A DNA stretch of 64,000 nucleotides, from assembly GCA_037043455.1 (NCBI GenBank), contig JAWPHD010000233.1:124001-188000 (forward strand). The letters run 5' to 3'. Shown here in pieces: positions 37,031-48,053 of this stretch (positions within the stretch are counted from its first letter, which is position 1; each line of letters starts with the position of its first letter). This DNA is from Cyrtodaria siliqua. Taxonomy: Eukaryota > Mollusca > Bivalvia > Adapedonta > Hiatellidae. The position numbers and the translations under genes were made by a program. The notes beneath the pieces were generated by a model. That model saw nothing but the letters and a program-made list of their open reading frames with translations. It was not told the origin of the DNA and searched no databases.

Positions 37031-37746
37031 CAACCGCTTGTCTCATTTTTGCATACATTTCCGACAACAGGGGATTGTTTAAACGATTTTACATACAATG
37101 TGTGCATTTGAAACTATAGTGTATAGACGGATTAATGAGTTCTGAAATTAATTATTAGACGCTCCACGGTTTGCTACTTTAGTACAAATAATTACAATGG
37201 CGTTCATTTACCTATGGATTGTCATTGTTAATGTTGTAATATACATTAGCTTCAGTTTATGTAAAAACGTACACTGCTTCCTTATGTAAATATAAAAGAC
37301 TCATATGAGTTAATTTACATTTTCCTCGTGTTTCTACATGCAAGTAGGTGGGTCAGCACCATCCCACCTAAACAGCTTTTTTCAAAACATACTCAATGTA
37401 TGGTTTGTGTATGTTTCTTTGATAAAACTAAGATAGGTCTTTCAAAACAAGTAAGCAAACATATAGCTTCTTATATTAGGGAACTCAAATGTTAGAAGTT
37501 AATGGTGGGGTTAGTATTTTTGCTTTTTGTTGTGTATTTTGCTAAAATTTGTGGAAAATGATTATGAAGATTTCATAAGGAATGACAGAGGATGCTTTCA
37601 CTTTAAAAAATCCGGTAATAAAACGACGTCAGTGCGTATAGCACCCTGTATAAAGGTCCAAAGATTTGTAAAAACATGAAATTTTCAGAATAAACACAAA
37701 TAACGGACTGATATTCGCAATTGTAATTCAATTTAAGATCAAGTCA
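37031..37746. other. No recognisable gene
   Basis: AT-rich sequence between two retroposed elements. No exon or strong repeat seen. Confidence 0.3.
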
Positions 37747-37762
37747 AGATCGTCAATCCTCT

Positions 37763-38095
37763 CGTACAGCTCTCTATCACATATTAAAAAATGCTGAATA
37801 TTGACCAATCTAGGCCCTACCAGTTGACTGTATTTTAATTATAAACAATAGAATAGTATGTATCGAAAATAATTAACAATTGAGAATGCACACAGTCAAG
37901 TCCAAAACACTTTTTCAGTCGAATGCTTTTATTAGCCAAAAATATATCAAATGTACCTGTAGAATGAAAGTGATGAGTGAAAGTGATATTGTATATGTTA
38001 ATTATTTATTGTTTATTTGATTATTATTGTTTATATACTTCTGCTGTAAAATGAGAATTACTTTCTGAATAAATGGGCTATAATTGCTGAAACTG

Positions 38096-38125
<30 letters not shown>
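37763..38125 (+). mobile_element. Retroposed insert with poly(A) and target duplication
   Basis: The insert ends in AATAAA (38068-38073), 22 bp, then about 30 A (38096-38125), as in a polyadenylated transcript. The sequence before it (AGATCGTCAATCCTCT, 37747-37762) is repeated after the poly(A) as AGAACGTCAATCCTTT (38125-38140), a target duplication with two mismatches. The roughly 330-bp body is AT-rich with no recognised reading frame, so it may be the 3' UTR of a host mRNA (processed pseudogene) or a truncated LINE. Confidence 0.7.
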
Positions 38126-38129
<4 letters not shown>

Positions 38130-38394
38130 GTCAATCCTTTCTGTATAACTGTACAAAATATCTCATTAAAATAATGAAAACTTTCCGAGTTATAGAATTG
38201 TAAATTCGACAGGGTAAAACAAAATAGCAAACCTGAATATCAGAGGTACTTTACAGATACGAACGGGAAGGTCAGAGTGTTTTAAGCAATTCTTTCACGT
38301 TTTCGAATATTGCTAGGGTAACCACTGTACATTTTGGAATGAAACTTAACACGAGTATTTGTAATATTTATTGAACAGGTAGTGTGTGTTTTTA

Positions 38395-38600
38395 TGCCCC
38401 CGACGGGTGTGCATATAGTAATCACATTGTCCGTCCTTCCGTCCGTCACACATTTCGTGTCCGGTCAATAACTCTTACACTTATGGAGGGATTTTCAAAT
38501 AACTTGGCACAAGTGTTCACCACAACAAGACGACGTGTCGCGGGAAATCCAGGTCCGTAGCTCCAAGGTCAAGGTCACCCTTAGACGTCAAATCATGCCA
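38395..38600. repeat. Interspersed repeat with GCCCCCGACGGG start
   Basis: TTATGCCCCCGACGGGTGTG, CCGTCCTTCCGTCCGTC, ATAACTTGGCACAAGTGTTC, AGACGACGTGTCGCG and AAGGTCAAGGTCACC follow one another. This order of short phrases is familiar to me from interspersed repeats of bivalve genomes, which supports the organism call; only one copy lies in this window. Confidence 0.5.
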
Positions 38601-39743
38601 TATGACCCTATACTTGATTTTAAGTCATGCAAGTCGTTTCCGATCTATAACTTCCAATGATAGTGACATATTCTTGAGAAAAATATGTTATCTAATCAAT
38701 AAAATAATTTCAAGTATTAAATTGTCAAACACAAACAGAGGTGTTTGTATTGGTAGTCATAAATCGCCGCAACGCCCATTGGAATCCCATTACGGGCTTA
38801 CAAGATACAAACAGCTAGTTACGCCCCTGAATAATACATATTTACCTTTTAGATGTTATTATAAACAAAAAATATCACTAAGTGACGAATACCCCCGAAA
38901 AAAGATTGGAGGTGGGTGTTACAAAAACTGTTTAAGTGAGGATGACAGAAAAAATGGTCGAGGGGGAGGGGGAATATCGGAAACGAAAAAAAACAAATGG
39001 GGGAGGGGAATTGGTTGGTGACCCCTGGAGAGACCAAAACAACTTTTATATGTATGACTTCTCTACACTATATACAACCTTACCACATCACCGAGTGATA
39101 TGTGTTGCACACTTACCAGGATTAATGAAAAGCAAGGTATATGACATTACAAACATAAAACGGTTGAAAATACGGCTACCGCCTTGGAACGGCCAGTGGC
39201 TAGTAAGTTGCTATTATTCTTCATTTCAGGTTCGTACTTGATACCGTATCCGATCTTTCAGCACCAGTAAGTATCCTTGTTTAACTTACGCAAGTGATAC
39301 GTTAACATGCACAAATGTTTCCCCATTTTTAAAACGAGACAACAAATGTTTAACTCCTGCGATCTTAAAGGGACACAGGGCAATGTTGATTTAAAACTCG
39401 CGGCGTTTGTTAGTTTAAATTAGATTTGATACATAAATTATTAGTTGAATAGTACAAACGAAATTGTGTTTGCATTTTACTAATTTTGATTACATTGAAC
39501 CAATAATATATATAAACCTATGGTAGAATAACGGGAAAAGATATGTGAAATCTCAAATTTGTATTTATTATACGCTAGCCGGTTTAAATTCAGAATTATA
39601 TTGGATAAATAAATCGAGATGCTAATTTCAATGTTTGATAATATCTTCACGTTTGCCATGTGTCCCTTTAACTGTTTTATATGGCATGGAAAAAACAAGG
39701 AACTTGCCATATATAACAGTAATAGTGCGTGATGTTTAAGAAT
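38601..39743. other. Gene-poor stretch
   Basis: A 139-codon plus-strand frame (38602-39021) and its shadows cover a region rich in G runs (AGGGGGAGGGGG near 38953 and TGGGGGAGGGG near 38999). It has no recognisable domain and ends in low-complexity residues. Nothing else supported. Confidence 0.3.
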
Positions 39744-39905
39744 TAATAAATAAGTACCTGTGTTTTATCGGTGAATAAACTACAGTTAGGAGTTCGGATG
39801 GGTAGTAATTAAACCACGAGTGCGTTAGAACGAGTGATTTAATTTCTCACATCCGAACGACTAACTGTATTTTATTCACCGATAAAATACAGGTCCGTAT
39901 TTATT
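39744..39905. repeat. Fold-back element
   Basis: Arms of about 55 bp (TACCTGTGTTTTATCGGTGA, ATAAACTACAGTTAG, TTCGGATG) are mirrored by the right side (CATCCGAA, CTAACTGTATTTTATTCACC, GATAAAATACAGGTCC). The 45-bp centre is itself partly palindromic (AATTAAACCAC against GTGATTTAATT). A weaker relative (TGTGTTTTATCGTAGAATAA) lies at 40350. No coding capacity. Confidence 0.75.
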
Positions 39906-40394
39906 ATTTCGATTCTAACACAACAATTACCCCATTACTTATTCTATTGTTGGGACACTATATATTATCTCGGAGGTCAAGGTAATCAGGCTGCTATGTT
40001 TACAGGCTGTTCCATTGGGCACCCCCGTATGCAAAGTTCTGCGTTTCAATGCACTAGTTTTCACGTAAGAAACAATTTAGTCATTGCTTAATACGTCATA
40101 TAGCTTGCGCTGTATGACGTCAAACGTTCTCACCTTGTTCAAGATGCTTATTAATGTTATATGTACATGTGCATAAGATGGGTTTATTTCGGGTGTGTGC
40201 ACGGTTTTGGAGAATGGCAATTTTGTTGTAATTAACATTTCATTAAAATTACTCATCAGTTTGTCTTCGTGACGTATATTTACCAAGTGACGTCATGTAG
40301 CGTGGCGCTTCCAACGGATGAAATATACGCGGGGAAATAATGTAACAGCTGTGTTTTATCGTAGAATAATATACAGCTGTCGCATGGAAAATAA

Positions 40395-40800
40395 GTACTG
40401 AAAAGGGAATCCCTTGGAAGCAACAAACACGAAAAAGAGAGAAAAGTAGCAGATTCGGTTTTATTGAGACATTAGTTCATTCGAGGTAATATAATGTGAA
40501 ACACATCTCACGCCCCCTAGCACTGGCTTGAGTGGTATTCTACTTTCAAGCCACACATATTGGGCTTGATGATCCCAAAGGATCAGTTAGTAATAACACT
40601 AATAATTTGTAATCGGGGCGACTTTTTACGGCCACCACACAGTAAAAACATAAACGCTAGTGTGAATGTCAGTAAATACTGAAAAGGAGATCCCTTGGAA
40701 GCAATAAACACAAACAAGGGAGAAAAGTAGCACTCTCGGCTTTTGAGTATGTTCATGAGAGATAATATAATTTGCAACACCTCTCGCCGGTAAAAGTCTC
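40395..40800 (+). repeat. Stem-loop repeat (family S1), tandem dimer
   Basis: Two head-to-tail units 282 bp apart begin TACTGAAAAGGG and CCCTTGGAAGCAA; the second is cut short after CACCTCTCGCCGG. The units share AGTAGCA, a TTCGGTTTTATTGAG segment, a CATGAGAG..CTCTC stem, CACGCCCCCTAGCACTGGCT, TTGGGCTTGATGATCCCAAA and GGCCACCACACAG. They match the dimer at 56423-56850 and, more distantly, the S2 units at 41672 and 42282. No protein coding. Confidence 0.75.
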
Positions 40801-41031
40801 CGTCGTAGACGCGCTAGACAGTCGTTTTATGATTCGAATTGCTGGGGGTCTGTCGAATGATGGAAAGGATTGAAGAAGAGACAGTGTGAACATTGGTTCG
40901 TTTTTATTTTATTTTTTTTAAAAGCTATATTAAGAGATGCTTAGTTTTAGATACTTTTGCATGTGATTCATATATATGGCCTATTTTATTCGTGTATGTT
41001 ATTCCACTTTCCTAAATATTTATCACTTTAG

Positions 41032-41296
41032 ATGGAAAATAAGAGGAAGAGACATATGCAACATTTGTCAAAGACGAATCATTTTGGGTGGAAAGACCTG
41101 TACTGTGTGCAAGTAAGAAAATACGTTATTAATTACGATATGTACATATGTTCAAATCCTAATACAACACATACGTTTGGTTACTCGGTCATTTCAACGG
41201 GTTGTAACATACATACGTTAAGAAAACCTGAGTATTGATGACTAATTACTTATCTCATTGTTACAGAAAAGAGTTTATGTAGAGGGCGTCACCTGA
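41032..41296 (+). CDS. Candidate two-exon mini-gene or gene fragment
   Basis: After a good acceptor (CTAAATATTTATCACTTTAG) an ATG-led frame runs 27 codons (starting MENKRKRHMQHLSK, then NHFGWKDLYCVQ) to GTAAGA at 41113. An intron of 154 bp ends in TATCTCATTGTTACAG (AG 41265-41266), and the frame resumes in phase 0 with KRVYVEGVT and a TGA at 41294-41296. All three splice signals agree with one phase, which is more than usual by chance, but the product would be 36 residues and has no recognised domain. It could be the end of a larger gene. Confidence 0.3.
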
Positions 41297-41671
41297 GATA
41301 GCCAGGGAGACATTATTGGTTCGTTTAACTATTATAGCCAGGGAGACATTATTGGTGCGTTTATCTATGACATTATTCATATTGATAATTCCTTCTTTAT
41401 TCATATGGTCACTAATCTGTATCAACCAGAGCGCAAAATATTAAAGCCAAACGTTCGGATATTATAGAAGCAGTCCTTGATCGTCGATGTCCGATCTTTT
41501 TATATTTCTTTCTAATGGAAAATGCATACTAAAATATATGAAAGAAAGATGACTTTAACTTTAACATCGTTAGAAATTCACATTTATATGGGGCACATCC
41601 TCATTCTACATCTTATGGAGTTAATATCTCCCAGTACATGTGTTTTGCTAGTAATGTTATAGAAAATAGTA

Positions 41672-42870
41672 TAATAATGGACCTTTGGAAACGGCCGAGC
41701 ACGACACATACGAAATATTGCAGTCTCGGTTTGATTGATGAGCGGTAGTGAAATATGCTAGCTACCACTTACGCCCTCTAGCCCCGGGTTTGAGCAGACC
41801 TCAATATTCATAAAATCAATAATACACAATGTTAACCATCCCGAAGATGGCATGCATATGGCGGTGGACATGGAGTTAATTGCTTCCCCATGTCGTACGG
41901 CATATGGTCCCAGTATCTAATAAAATTAAATGCCCCGAAGAGTGAAATAAACATAATGGAATTTAGCTGGGAGCAGCGGTTATGAAGCCTGCGTATCACA
42001 AGTAACAGCCAAAAGACTAAATTAAAAAGCAGACAACATATCCTATAAGTGGTTAAACAATACCCAGATCATTTTATCGGCCGGAGTAGTGGAACCACCG
42101 AATCAAAAATTAAGTAAGAAAACAAAAGAAATTGAAAATGTACCACCGATAACTTAATATAAGTAACGGGCTCAGCGATCTCCAAAGATCGAATGAATAA
42201 CAGTACTGATTGCAAGCGCAGGGAGATGTTTTACTGCCGCCATACTGCACAAGCAACGCCACTGTGCTATAAAAAAGAGTTTAATAATGGACCTTTGGAA
42301 ACGGCCGAGCACGACACATACGAAATATTGCAGTCTCGGTGTGATTAAGACTGTTCATGAGCGGTAGTGAAATATGCTAGCTACCGCTCACGCCCTCTAG
42401 CCCCGGGTTGAGCAGAACTCAATATTCATAAAATCAATAATACACAATTTCAACCATCCCGAAGATGGCATGCATACGGCGGTGGACATGGAGTTAGTTG
42501 CTTCCCCATGTCGTACGGCGTATGGTCCCAGTATCTAATAAAATTAAATGCCCCGAAGAGCGAAATAAACATAATGGAATTTAGTTGGGAGCACAGCCAA
42601 AAGACTAAATTAAAAAGCAGACAACATATCCTATAAGTGGTTAAACAATACCCAGATCCTTTTATCGGCCGGAGTAGTGGAACCACCGAATCAAAAATTA
42701 AGTAAGAAAACAAAAGACATTGAAAATGTACCACCAATAACTAAATATAAGTATCGGGCTCAGCGATCTCCAAAGATCGAATGAATAACAGTACTGATTG
42801 CAAGCGCGGGGAGATGTTTTACTGCCGCCACACTGCACAAGCAACGCCACTGTGCTATAAAAAAGAGTTT
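41672..42870 (+). repeat. Stem-loop repeat (family S2), tandem dimer
   Basis: Two units 610 bp apart, each starting TAATAATGGACCTTTGGAAA and ending near TGTGCTATAAAAAAGAGTTT, with only scattered differences. Unit 1 has about 30 bp near 41975 that unit 2 lacks; unit 2 has about 10 bp (AAGACTGTTC) that unit 1 lacks and thereby keeps a perfect stem CAGTCT/AGACTG followed by TGAGCGGTAG/CTACCGCTCA. The order of elements follows family S1: stem 1, stem 2, CCTCTAGCCCCGG, a GGGCT..GATCTCCAAAGATC stem, and ACTGCCGCCA. A reverse 95-codon frame is not a gene. Confidence 0.8.
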
Positions 42871-42980
42871 AATTAACATTGTTGTTGGGATACGGAAAAT
42901 AATTCCCGAGTGAGAAAGATTCTTGCGATATAGAAACGAGGAAATTATTGTCCGTATCATGACAACACTGTTAATTAAAC
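42867..42980. repeat. 114-bp fold-back element
   Basis: GTTTAATTAACATTGTTGTT followed by GGGATACGGAAAATAATT is mirrored by AATTATTGTCCGTATCATGA and CAACACTGTTAATTAAAC. Arms are about 39 bp with a handful of mismatches. It abuts the end of the S2 dimer. Confidence 0.75.
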
Positions 42981-43944
42981 AATATCTTATATATTATGTG
43001 ATGAATTTCTTTCCAATCGTCTTTTGACAGACTTATTCCTTCTTCTGTCACTCCTTTGGCATCAGCGTGGAGTAATACATAAAGCGGGAGTGACGTCACG
43101 ATATTGCTGCACAGTCACAGGCTGGAACCGTCTTGTAAACGATGATGGCTGGGGTTCAGGGGGCATTTCCAGCATTTCTTGGTTGCATAGGCATTTCAGA
43201 ACCACTTACTTCTTGCACACTAGGCGAGATTTCTCAAAACTGGGATTTTTTTATAATTCATCACATAATATATAATATAAGGACTTAGATGATCGAAATC
43301 AAGTCAATATAGGTAAACTTCTTAAGCAAAGTGTTGATGTGTGTTTTTTTTAATTTATACATACAAATAAAATAATAAAAAGCTTTTGGTAATCACAAAC
43401 TACGTGAATATTTTTAGAGTTACATCGCCTCAACAAAAACCTACAGAAGTTCAACAATAACCTAAAACAATTCTGGGACTAGTAATATTACAGCTTTTGT
43501 TATCGGAAGTTTAAGAGGTCTGGCGGGTTTCCTGACAACTTTACAAAATTAATCAGGAAATTCATCAGAAAAGGATTTGACCATTTAGTATTGAAACGTA
43601 CTTCATATTTAGTGATTGACCCAACTACAGTCTGTCACTACGCTTCAGTTTTCTATTGTGCGTTGACTAGACAACCTGGTGGGATTCTATGATTTCACAG
43701 TCTGAAAACTTGAAATGGTTGGTAGATGCATGCGCTTTCGTCACTTAGTATTTTGGTCGCACACTATATTGGTTTGTAGCATTGAGCTCAATGCCCAACT
43801 TTATAGTGCTGCCACACTGGAATACCACGCCGTAGTTACATGGCATAATACTCCACCCAGCCACATTATACTGACATTAGCCCGACCAGTTCTAGAACTA
43901 CCTTTTATAGACAGTGACTGAATGTCAAGCAACTAGTTACGCCT
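42981..43944. other. Gene-poor stretch; weak coding-like signal on minus strand
   Basis: On the minus strand at about 43045-43230 two adjoining frames read EVSGSEMPMQPRNAGNAP and, after a one-base shift, EPQPSSFTRRFQPVTVQQYR. This could be a broken exon, but there is no clear splice site and no domain that I recognise. The rest is AT-rich. Confidence 0.25.
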
Positions 43945-44110
43945 TTTATGAATTGAATTGAATGTTGTTTAACGGCTCATCAACACAGTATAGGTTATTT
44001 AGAGCCACCCCAGAGAGAGGGAAAGGATACATAGGAATCCGGGAACCTGCCCTACTCTTATAATCGAATAGATTCCTATGGTTCTTTAAGTCTTGGTATC
44101 ACCCGGCCGG
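43945..44110 (-). mobile_element. SINE fragment (tail half)
   Basis: In reverse complement it ends TTAAACAACATTCAATTCAA, preceded by GATGAGCCG and GGTGGCTCTAAATAACCTAT. The same parts occur at 58012-58140 and 57725-57830. The tRNA-like head found at the 58.3-kb copy is missing here, so this is a 5'-truncated copy. Confidence 0.6.
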
Positions 44111-44185
44111 GCCTTAGTTTGCGTTTGGATGTTAGTTTGGCGTTTAATTTTAGTCAAAATAATAATTTGATTTAGAATAATATAG

Positions 44186-44493
44186 CAGAGGCGTAGCCAG
44201 AGCCTTTTGGAGAATACGCCCTGGGGGAGGGTGCGGGAGGGGTTGTCCCCATCGTGCTGGTGGGGTCTTGGGTTCCTCCCCAGTGAAAATTTTGAAATTT
44301 GAGTGCAATTTCGGAGCGAGATTTTGAAGGCTTTCACCTTTATTCATTCAGTGTGTTTTTAAAAATAGTGCCTCACCCACTACCCCACCTCAATTTGTGT
44401 TGCTGAGATTAAAAAATAAGCACTTTTATTTTTTCACATTCGATTTTCTAGAGTACGCCCGGGCGTACAGGAGTATGCCTGACTACGCCCCTT
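44186..44493. mobile_element. hAT-like MITE
   Basis: The left end CAGAGGCGTAGCCAGAGCC mirrors the right end (reverse complement AGGGGCGTAGTCAGGCAT); CAG.GGCGTAG is the usual form of hAT-type termini. The interior is short, with G-rich CTGGGGGAGGGTGCGGGAGG and an AT-rich 3' half. A clean 8-bp duplication is not visible because the right side runs into a TAATA microsatellite. Reverse open frames of 65-83 codons inside it are not genes. Confidence 0.65.
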
Positions 44494-44632
44494 TATAGTA
44501 TAATATAATATAATATAATATAATATAATATAATATAATATAATATAATAAATATAATATAATATAATATAATATAATATAATATAATATTATAATATAA
44601 TATAATATAATATAATATAATAATATAATGAT
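44494..44632. repeat. TAATA pentanucleotide microsatellite
   Basis: About 26 nearly perfect 5-bp units (ATAATATAAT...), with two small phase slips near 44550 and 44590. It starts directly at the end of the hAT-like MITE. Confidence 0.95.
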
Positions 44633-44811
44633 CCATTTCAAAGTCACAAAGCGAACATAGATTTAGGTGCATAAACTATAACAGTTATGTGAGTGTCCGC
44701 TATACTCGATTATGACACTACTGTCAAGGTCATCGTGAATTTAACATTGTTAGCATTGTTTCGACGCAATATCTCATGTATCATCTTACCTTTAAAATGT
44801 TTTTACTATAA

Positions 44812-44905
44812 TATATAGAGGATCTACATGAGTGATTGTGTATTATTGATTTTAATAAACGATTTGTATAAAATGATAGGATAACAAGCTCTGCCCACCC
44901 CCGGT
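44812..44905. mobile_element. Half copy of a fold-back MITE
   Basis: TATAGAGGATCTACATGAGT, GTGTATTATTGATTTTAATA and AAATGATAGGA match one arm of the palindrome at 47962-48070. Only one arm is present, so it is a broken or one-armed copy. Confidence 0.5.
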
Positions 44906-45384
44906 ATCCGGATAAAACCACGTCGGAGCAATACGACGAACGCGGATCACCTGCCAGTGAAAATATTTCCTAGATGAGTCTAAAAAGTCTTTGTTATGGA
45001 CATGTAAACGTGTTTTCCATTCGTTTTTTAGCACTCTTCTTTTGGCAGTAATTATATAGTTCAACGATCAAATAAGAAATAAATTTGACGTTCAGTAAGT
45101 GGTGCAATCGGTATTAAAACATCATTTCAGCTGTACCGCAGCACTGTATCTCGATAGTTCGAGTCTTATTTCTTCCGAGAACGATGTTGATCTGCATTTT
45201 TTTTGTTGAACTAGCAAGACAAATGTATAAAACAAAACTGGCATTCTAATACAACTAATCTGTAACACGTCGCCCCCCACCGCCCCCGCTATTATATCTA
45301 TTACAAGATTAAAGGCAAAACAAACAAAATACATACATAAAGTTAAAATCAAATTTACATAGTAAATTACAACATATATATATA

Positions 45385-45430
45385 TGACGTCACATAACGT
45401 TGATACAAACGACGTCATTGGATGACGTCA
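45385..45430. promoter_or_regulatory. Cluster of CRE-like TGACGTCA sites
   Basis: TGACGTCA occurs at 45385-45392 and 45423-45430, with GACGTCAT at 45411-45418 between them: three sites for CREB/ATF-type factors in 46 bp. Other TGACGTCA sites lie at 59054 and 59132. No promoter or gene was recognised next to the cluster, so a regulatory role is only possible. Confidence 0.3.
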
Positions 45431-45779
45431 ACAAAATGCTGGCATCCATTAATTTGAGTTTTCATACTCGGAAAAACAAGCGTGTATGTATTTGATTTTA
45501 TTTTCGTAGCATTTGAATGTAAAAGCATTATAATCGAGATACCGCGTCGCAGTAAAACGAAAATTCAGACCGTAAAACCACTAACATACCGTCTCAGATT
45601 GAAAATCTCTGCATGATTATCTCTTATTTTGAAACTTTAAGCCACGTAGAGCTTGTTTAAAAGGAAAAATGGATACGACTTACGACGAGTTATGATACGA
45701 CCATGCTCGGAGCACAAAACACAAATGATACGACGAACTCGGAGTATAATATTCACTTAATTGAGCTATTATATGAAAT

Positions 45780-46850
45780 TAAAAGTATTTGATAGGAATT
45801 TTATCCAGTAGAGCTTATGATAGCATTTTTTGGCCAGTAGAGCTGATATGATTTTTAGCCAGTAGAGCTTTTTAATCCTATCTTTACCAAACTTTGTCGG
45901 TATATATATATCTCAATGAAAGCTCGGACGAGTTCGAAAACCAGCCAGATCGGCCTAGTATTACCAGAGTTATGGCCCTTGTTTTACTAAACAATGCCAT
46001 ATTAAGCCTTGTGAACACTCTAGCGCATTCATTTAGTATTTGATCTTTATAGAACTTGTCCAGATTGTTATCTCTGCCGAAGGCAATCAGAGCTTAAATG
46101 AGATGACGAGTTGTCCGTCGTCTGTTAACGTTTGGCTTGTTAACGCGATAGGGGCTTCATTATTAATTGTAACTTTACGAAACACTGCTAGTGTCTTTAT
46201 GTCAATGAAAGCTCGGATGAGTTCGAAAACCAGCCGTATCGAATTAGTAGCACCAGAATCATGACCCTTGCTTGGCTGAAAAATACCATAGTCAGCCTTG
46301 TGCCTGCTCTAGCACCTTCATTTTGTATTCATTCAAACTTGACCAGATTGGTGATATTGATGAAAGCTCAGACAAGTTCGAAAACTAGCTATATCGGACC
46401 AGTAACACTAGCATTATGTGCCCTTGAATTATTGAAAAAAATGCCATTTTCAGCCTTGTGAACACTCTGACACTTTCATTTTGCATTTGATCTTTACCAA
46501 ACTTTAACAGATTGTTGATATTAATGAAAACTTGGACAAGTTCGAAAATCATATCGGACCAGGAACAACACAGTGATGTCCCTTTGAATTCTTGAAAAAT
46601 GCCCTTTTTAGTCTTGTGAACACTCTAGGGCATTCATTTTGTGTTGACAATGACATAAAACACCAAACAAACAACCAAATCATTTCGTATTCGATCTTTC
46701 CCAAACTTGGCCAGATTGATCATATCCACGAAAGCTCGGACTGAGTTTGAAAACCAGCCATATCCAACCAATAACACCGGAGTTTTGCCCTTTTTCAATA
46801 TTTGGTAATGTACATTGGACATATTTTTTTCTCATAAGAAACCTTGGTTC
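45780..46850. repeat. Degenerate tandem repeat, about 150-190-bp units
   Basis: GATCTTTA/CCAAACTTG.CCAGATTG, GAAAGCTCGGA.GAGTTCGA, AAACCAGCC.TATCGG.C, TTATGGCCCTTG and GCCTTGTGAACACTCTAG recur in this order about five times. A preceding triplet of GCCAGTAGAGCT units lies at 45805-45870. Open frames here (46040-46461) repeat MKAR.SSKTS and only follow the repeat. The same style occurs at 6.0-7.2 kb. Confidence 0.65.
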
Positions 46851-47479
46851 ATGGGTTCATTTTTTCTTTAGTTGGGAGCTTAGGGGCCCTTGTTCGATCA
46901 GTTTTACATAGAGTTAAAGAACTTCAACAACAATTCTCTTCTCTGGAACTAAGTAACAAGAGTTAAAGGTTTATTTATTTTGTATTATTATCACCTTATG
47001 GATCCTGTACAAAGATGACACTGAGGTCAAATTTGGCCCAGCCCCAGAGGTCACAGTTTTACATAGACTTACATAGGGAAAAACTTCAAAAAGGGGTGAA
47101 ATATACCAAGTGTCCCTGCGCAATTCGGGAATGCATTGGATAAAGTAGGAATCTCTGCTGAGATTTGAAAAGGAGGATATGGATTCTTAATTCCATATTC
47201 GTATTTGCTTTATCCATCGTTGAAAAACAATGTAAAATACATCCTATTAGCTATCAATACGTAGGCGTAGAAGCGTTTCAATTATTGGGGAGGGACTGTG
47301 TGGGAGCAAATTAAAAAGAAATGACAAGCCAAAAAAGCACAAAAAGGTATGTTTCAAATATGGGGGTGGGGGGAGAACTTTTTGGAAAGCTAACCATTTT
47401 TGAGTCGCTGACTCGTTGGAATCGTGTATGTATATACTGCAATTTCTGAATATGGAGTTTTCAAAACGGGTGAGGAGCT

Positions 47480-47905
47480 TTACTTTTTTCGGCAATGTAG
47501 CCCCTTTAACTGCCTCAAATAAAACTTAATTTGATAAGGTGACTGACATGAACGCTATGTATACCGAGTAATATAACTACTGATTGTGAAATAATGAAAT
47601 AATTGTAATTGTATACAGTATAAACGTTTCTTTTTTGTAGATTTACCCAAATATTATGCGCATTAATACACCATAAATCGGATGGGGAGTTTTACGCACT
47701 TCGAAAATGCACTTCGAGAATGTAGTTCCTTTAACTGCCTCAAGTATAACTTAATTTCATAAGGTGACTGACATGAACGTTATAATTATATACCGAATAG
47801 TATAACTACTGATTGTGAATAATTGTCATTGTATACAGTATATACATGTCTTTTTTGAAAAAGGAACTCAAATACTATGCGCAATAATACACGCATAAAT
47901 ATGTT
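47480..47905. repeat. Tandem duplication of about 240 bp
   Basis: The block with CCTTTAACTGCCTCAA, AAGGTGACTGACATGAACG, ACTACTGATTGTGAA and TGTATACAGTATA occurs at 47500-47640 and again at 47735-47850, in the same orientation and with moderate divergence. Confidence 0.7.
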
Positions 47906-47961
47906 ATGAACGGAATAAATAGCGTAGTTACCCGGATGTGCCGCTCATGACATGCGTGACT

Positions 47962-48053
47962 GTGTATTATTGACTTTAATAAACTCGTTGGATAAAAAGA
48001 TAAAAATACTCCTATCATTTTATCCAACTCGTTTATTAAAATCAATAATACAC
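47962..48053. repeat. Palindromic MITE core
   Basis: GTGTATTATTGACTTTAATA then AACTCGTTGGATAAAA is mirrored by TTTTATCCAACTCGTTTATT and AAAATCAATAATACAC around a 20-bp centre. Flanking phrases ATGACATGCGTGA and ACTCATGCAAGATCCTCTATA pair more weakly, so the full element is somewhat longer. A one-armed relative lies at 44812-44905. Confidence 0.7.

Noticed and set aside
38602..39021. 139-codon plus-strand frame as a gene
   Set aside because: Passes into G-rich low-complexity sequence and shows no domain; similar frames exist on the other strand.
42150..42215. Hammerhead ribozyme core in the S1/S2 repeats
   Set aside because: The GGGCT..GATC..CAAA..GATC hairpin resembles stem II, but neither CUGAUGA nor GAAA is intact on its two sides.
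44186..44493. Exact 8-bp target duplication for the hAT-like MITE
   Set aside because: The right side merges into the TAATA microsatellite and only a partial match (TATAG) is seen, so it is not claimed.
46040..46461. Two adjacent plus-strand frames with the MKAR.SSKTS motif as a duplicated gene
   Set aside because: They mirror a degenerate 150-190-bp tandem repeat and have no independent coding evidence.
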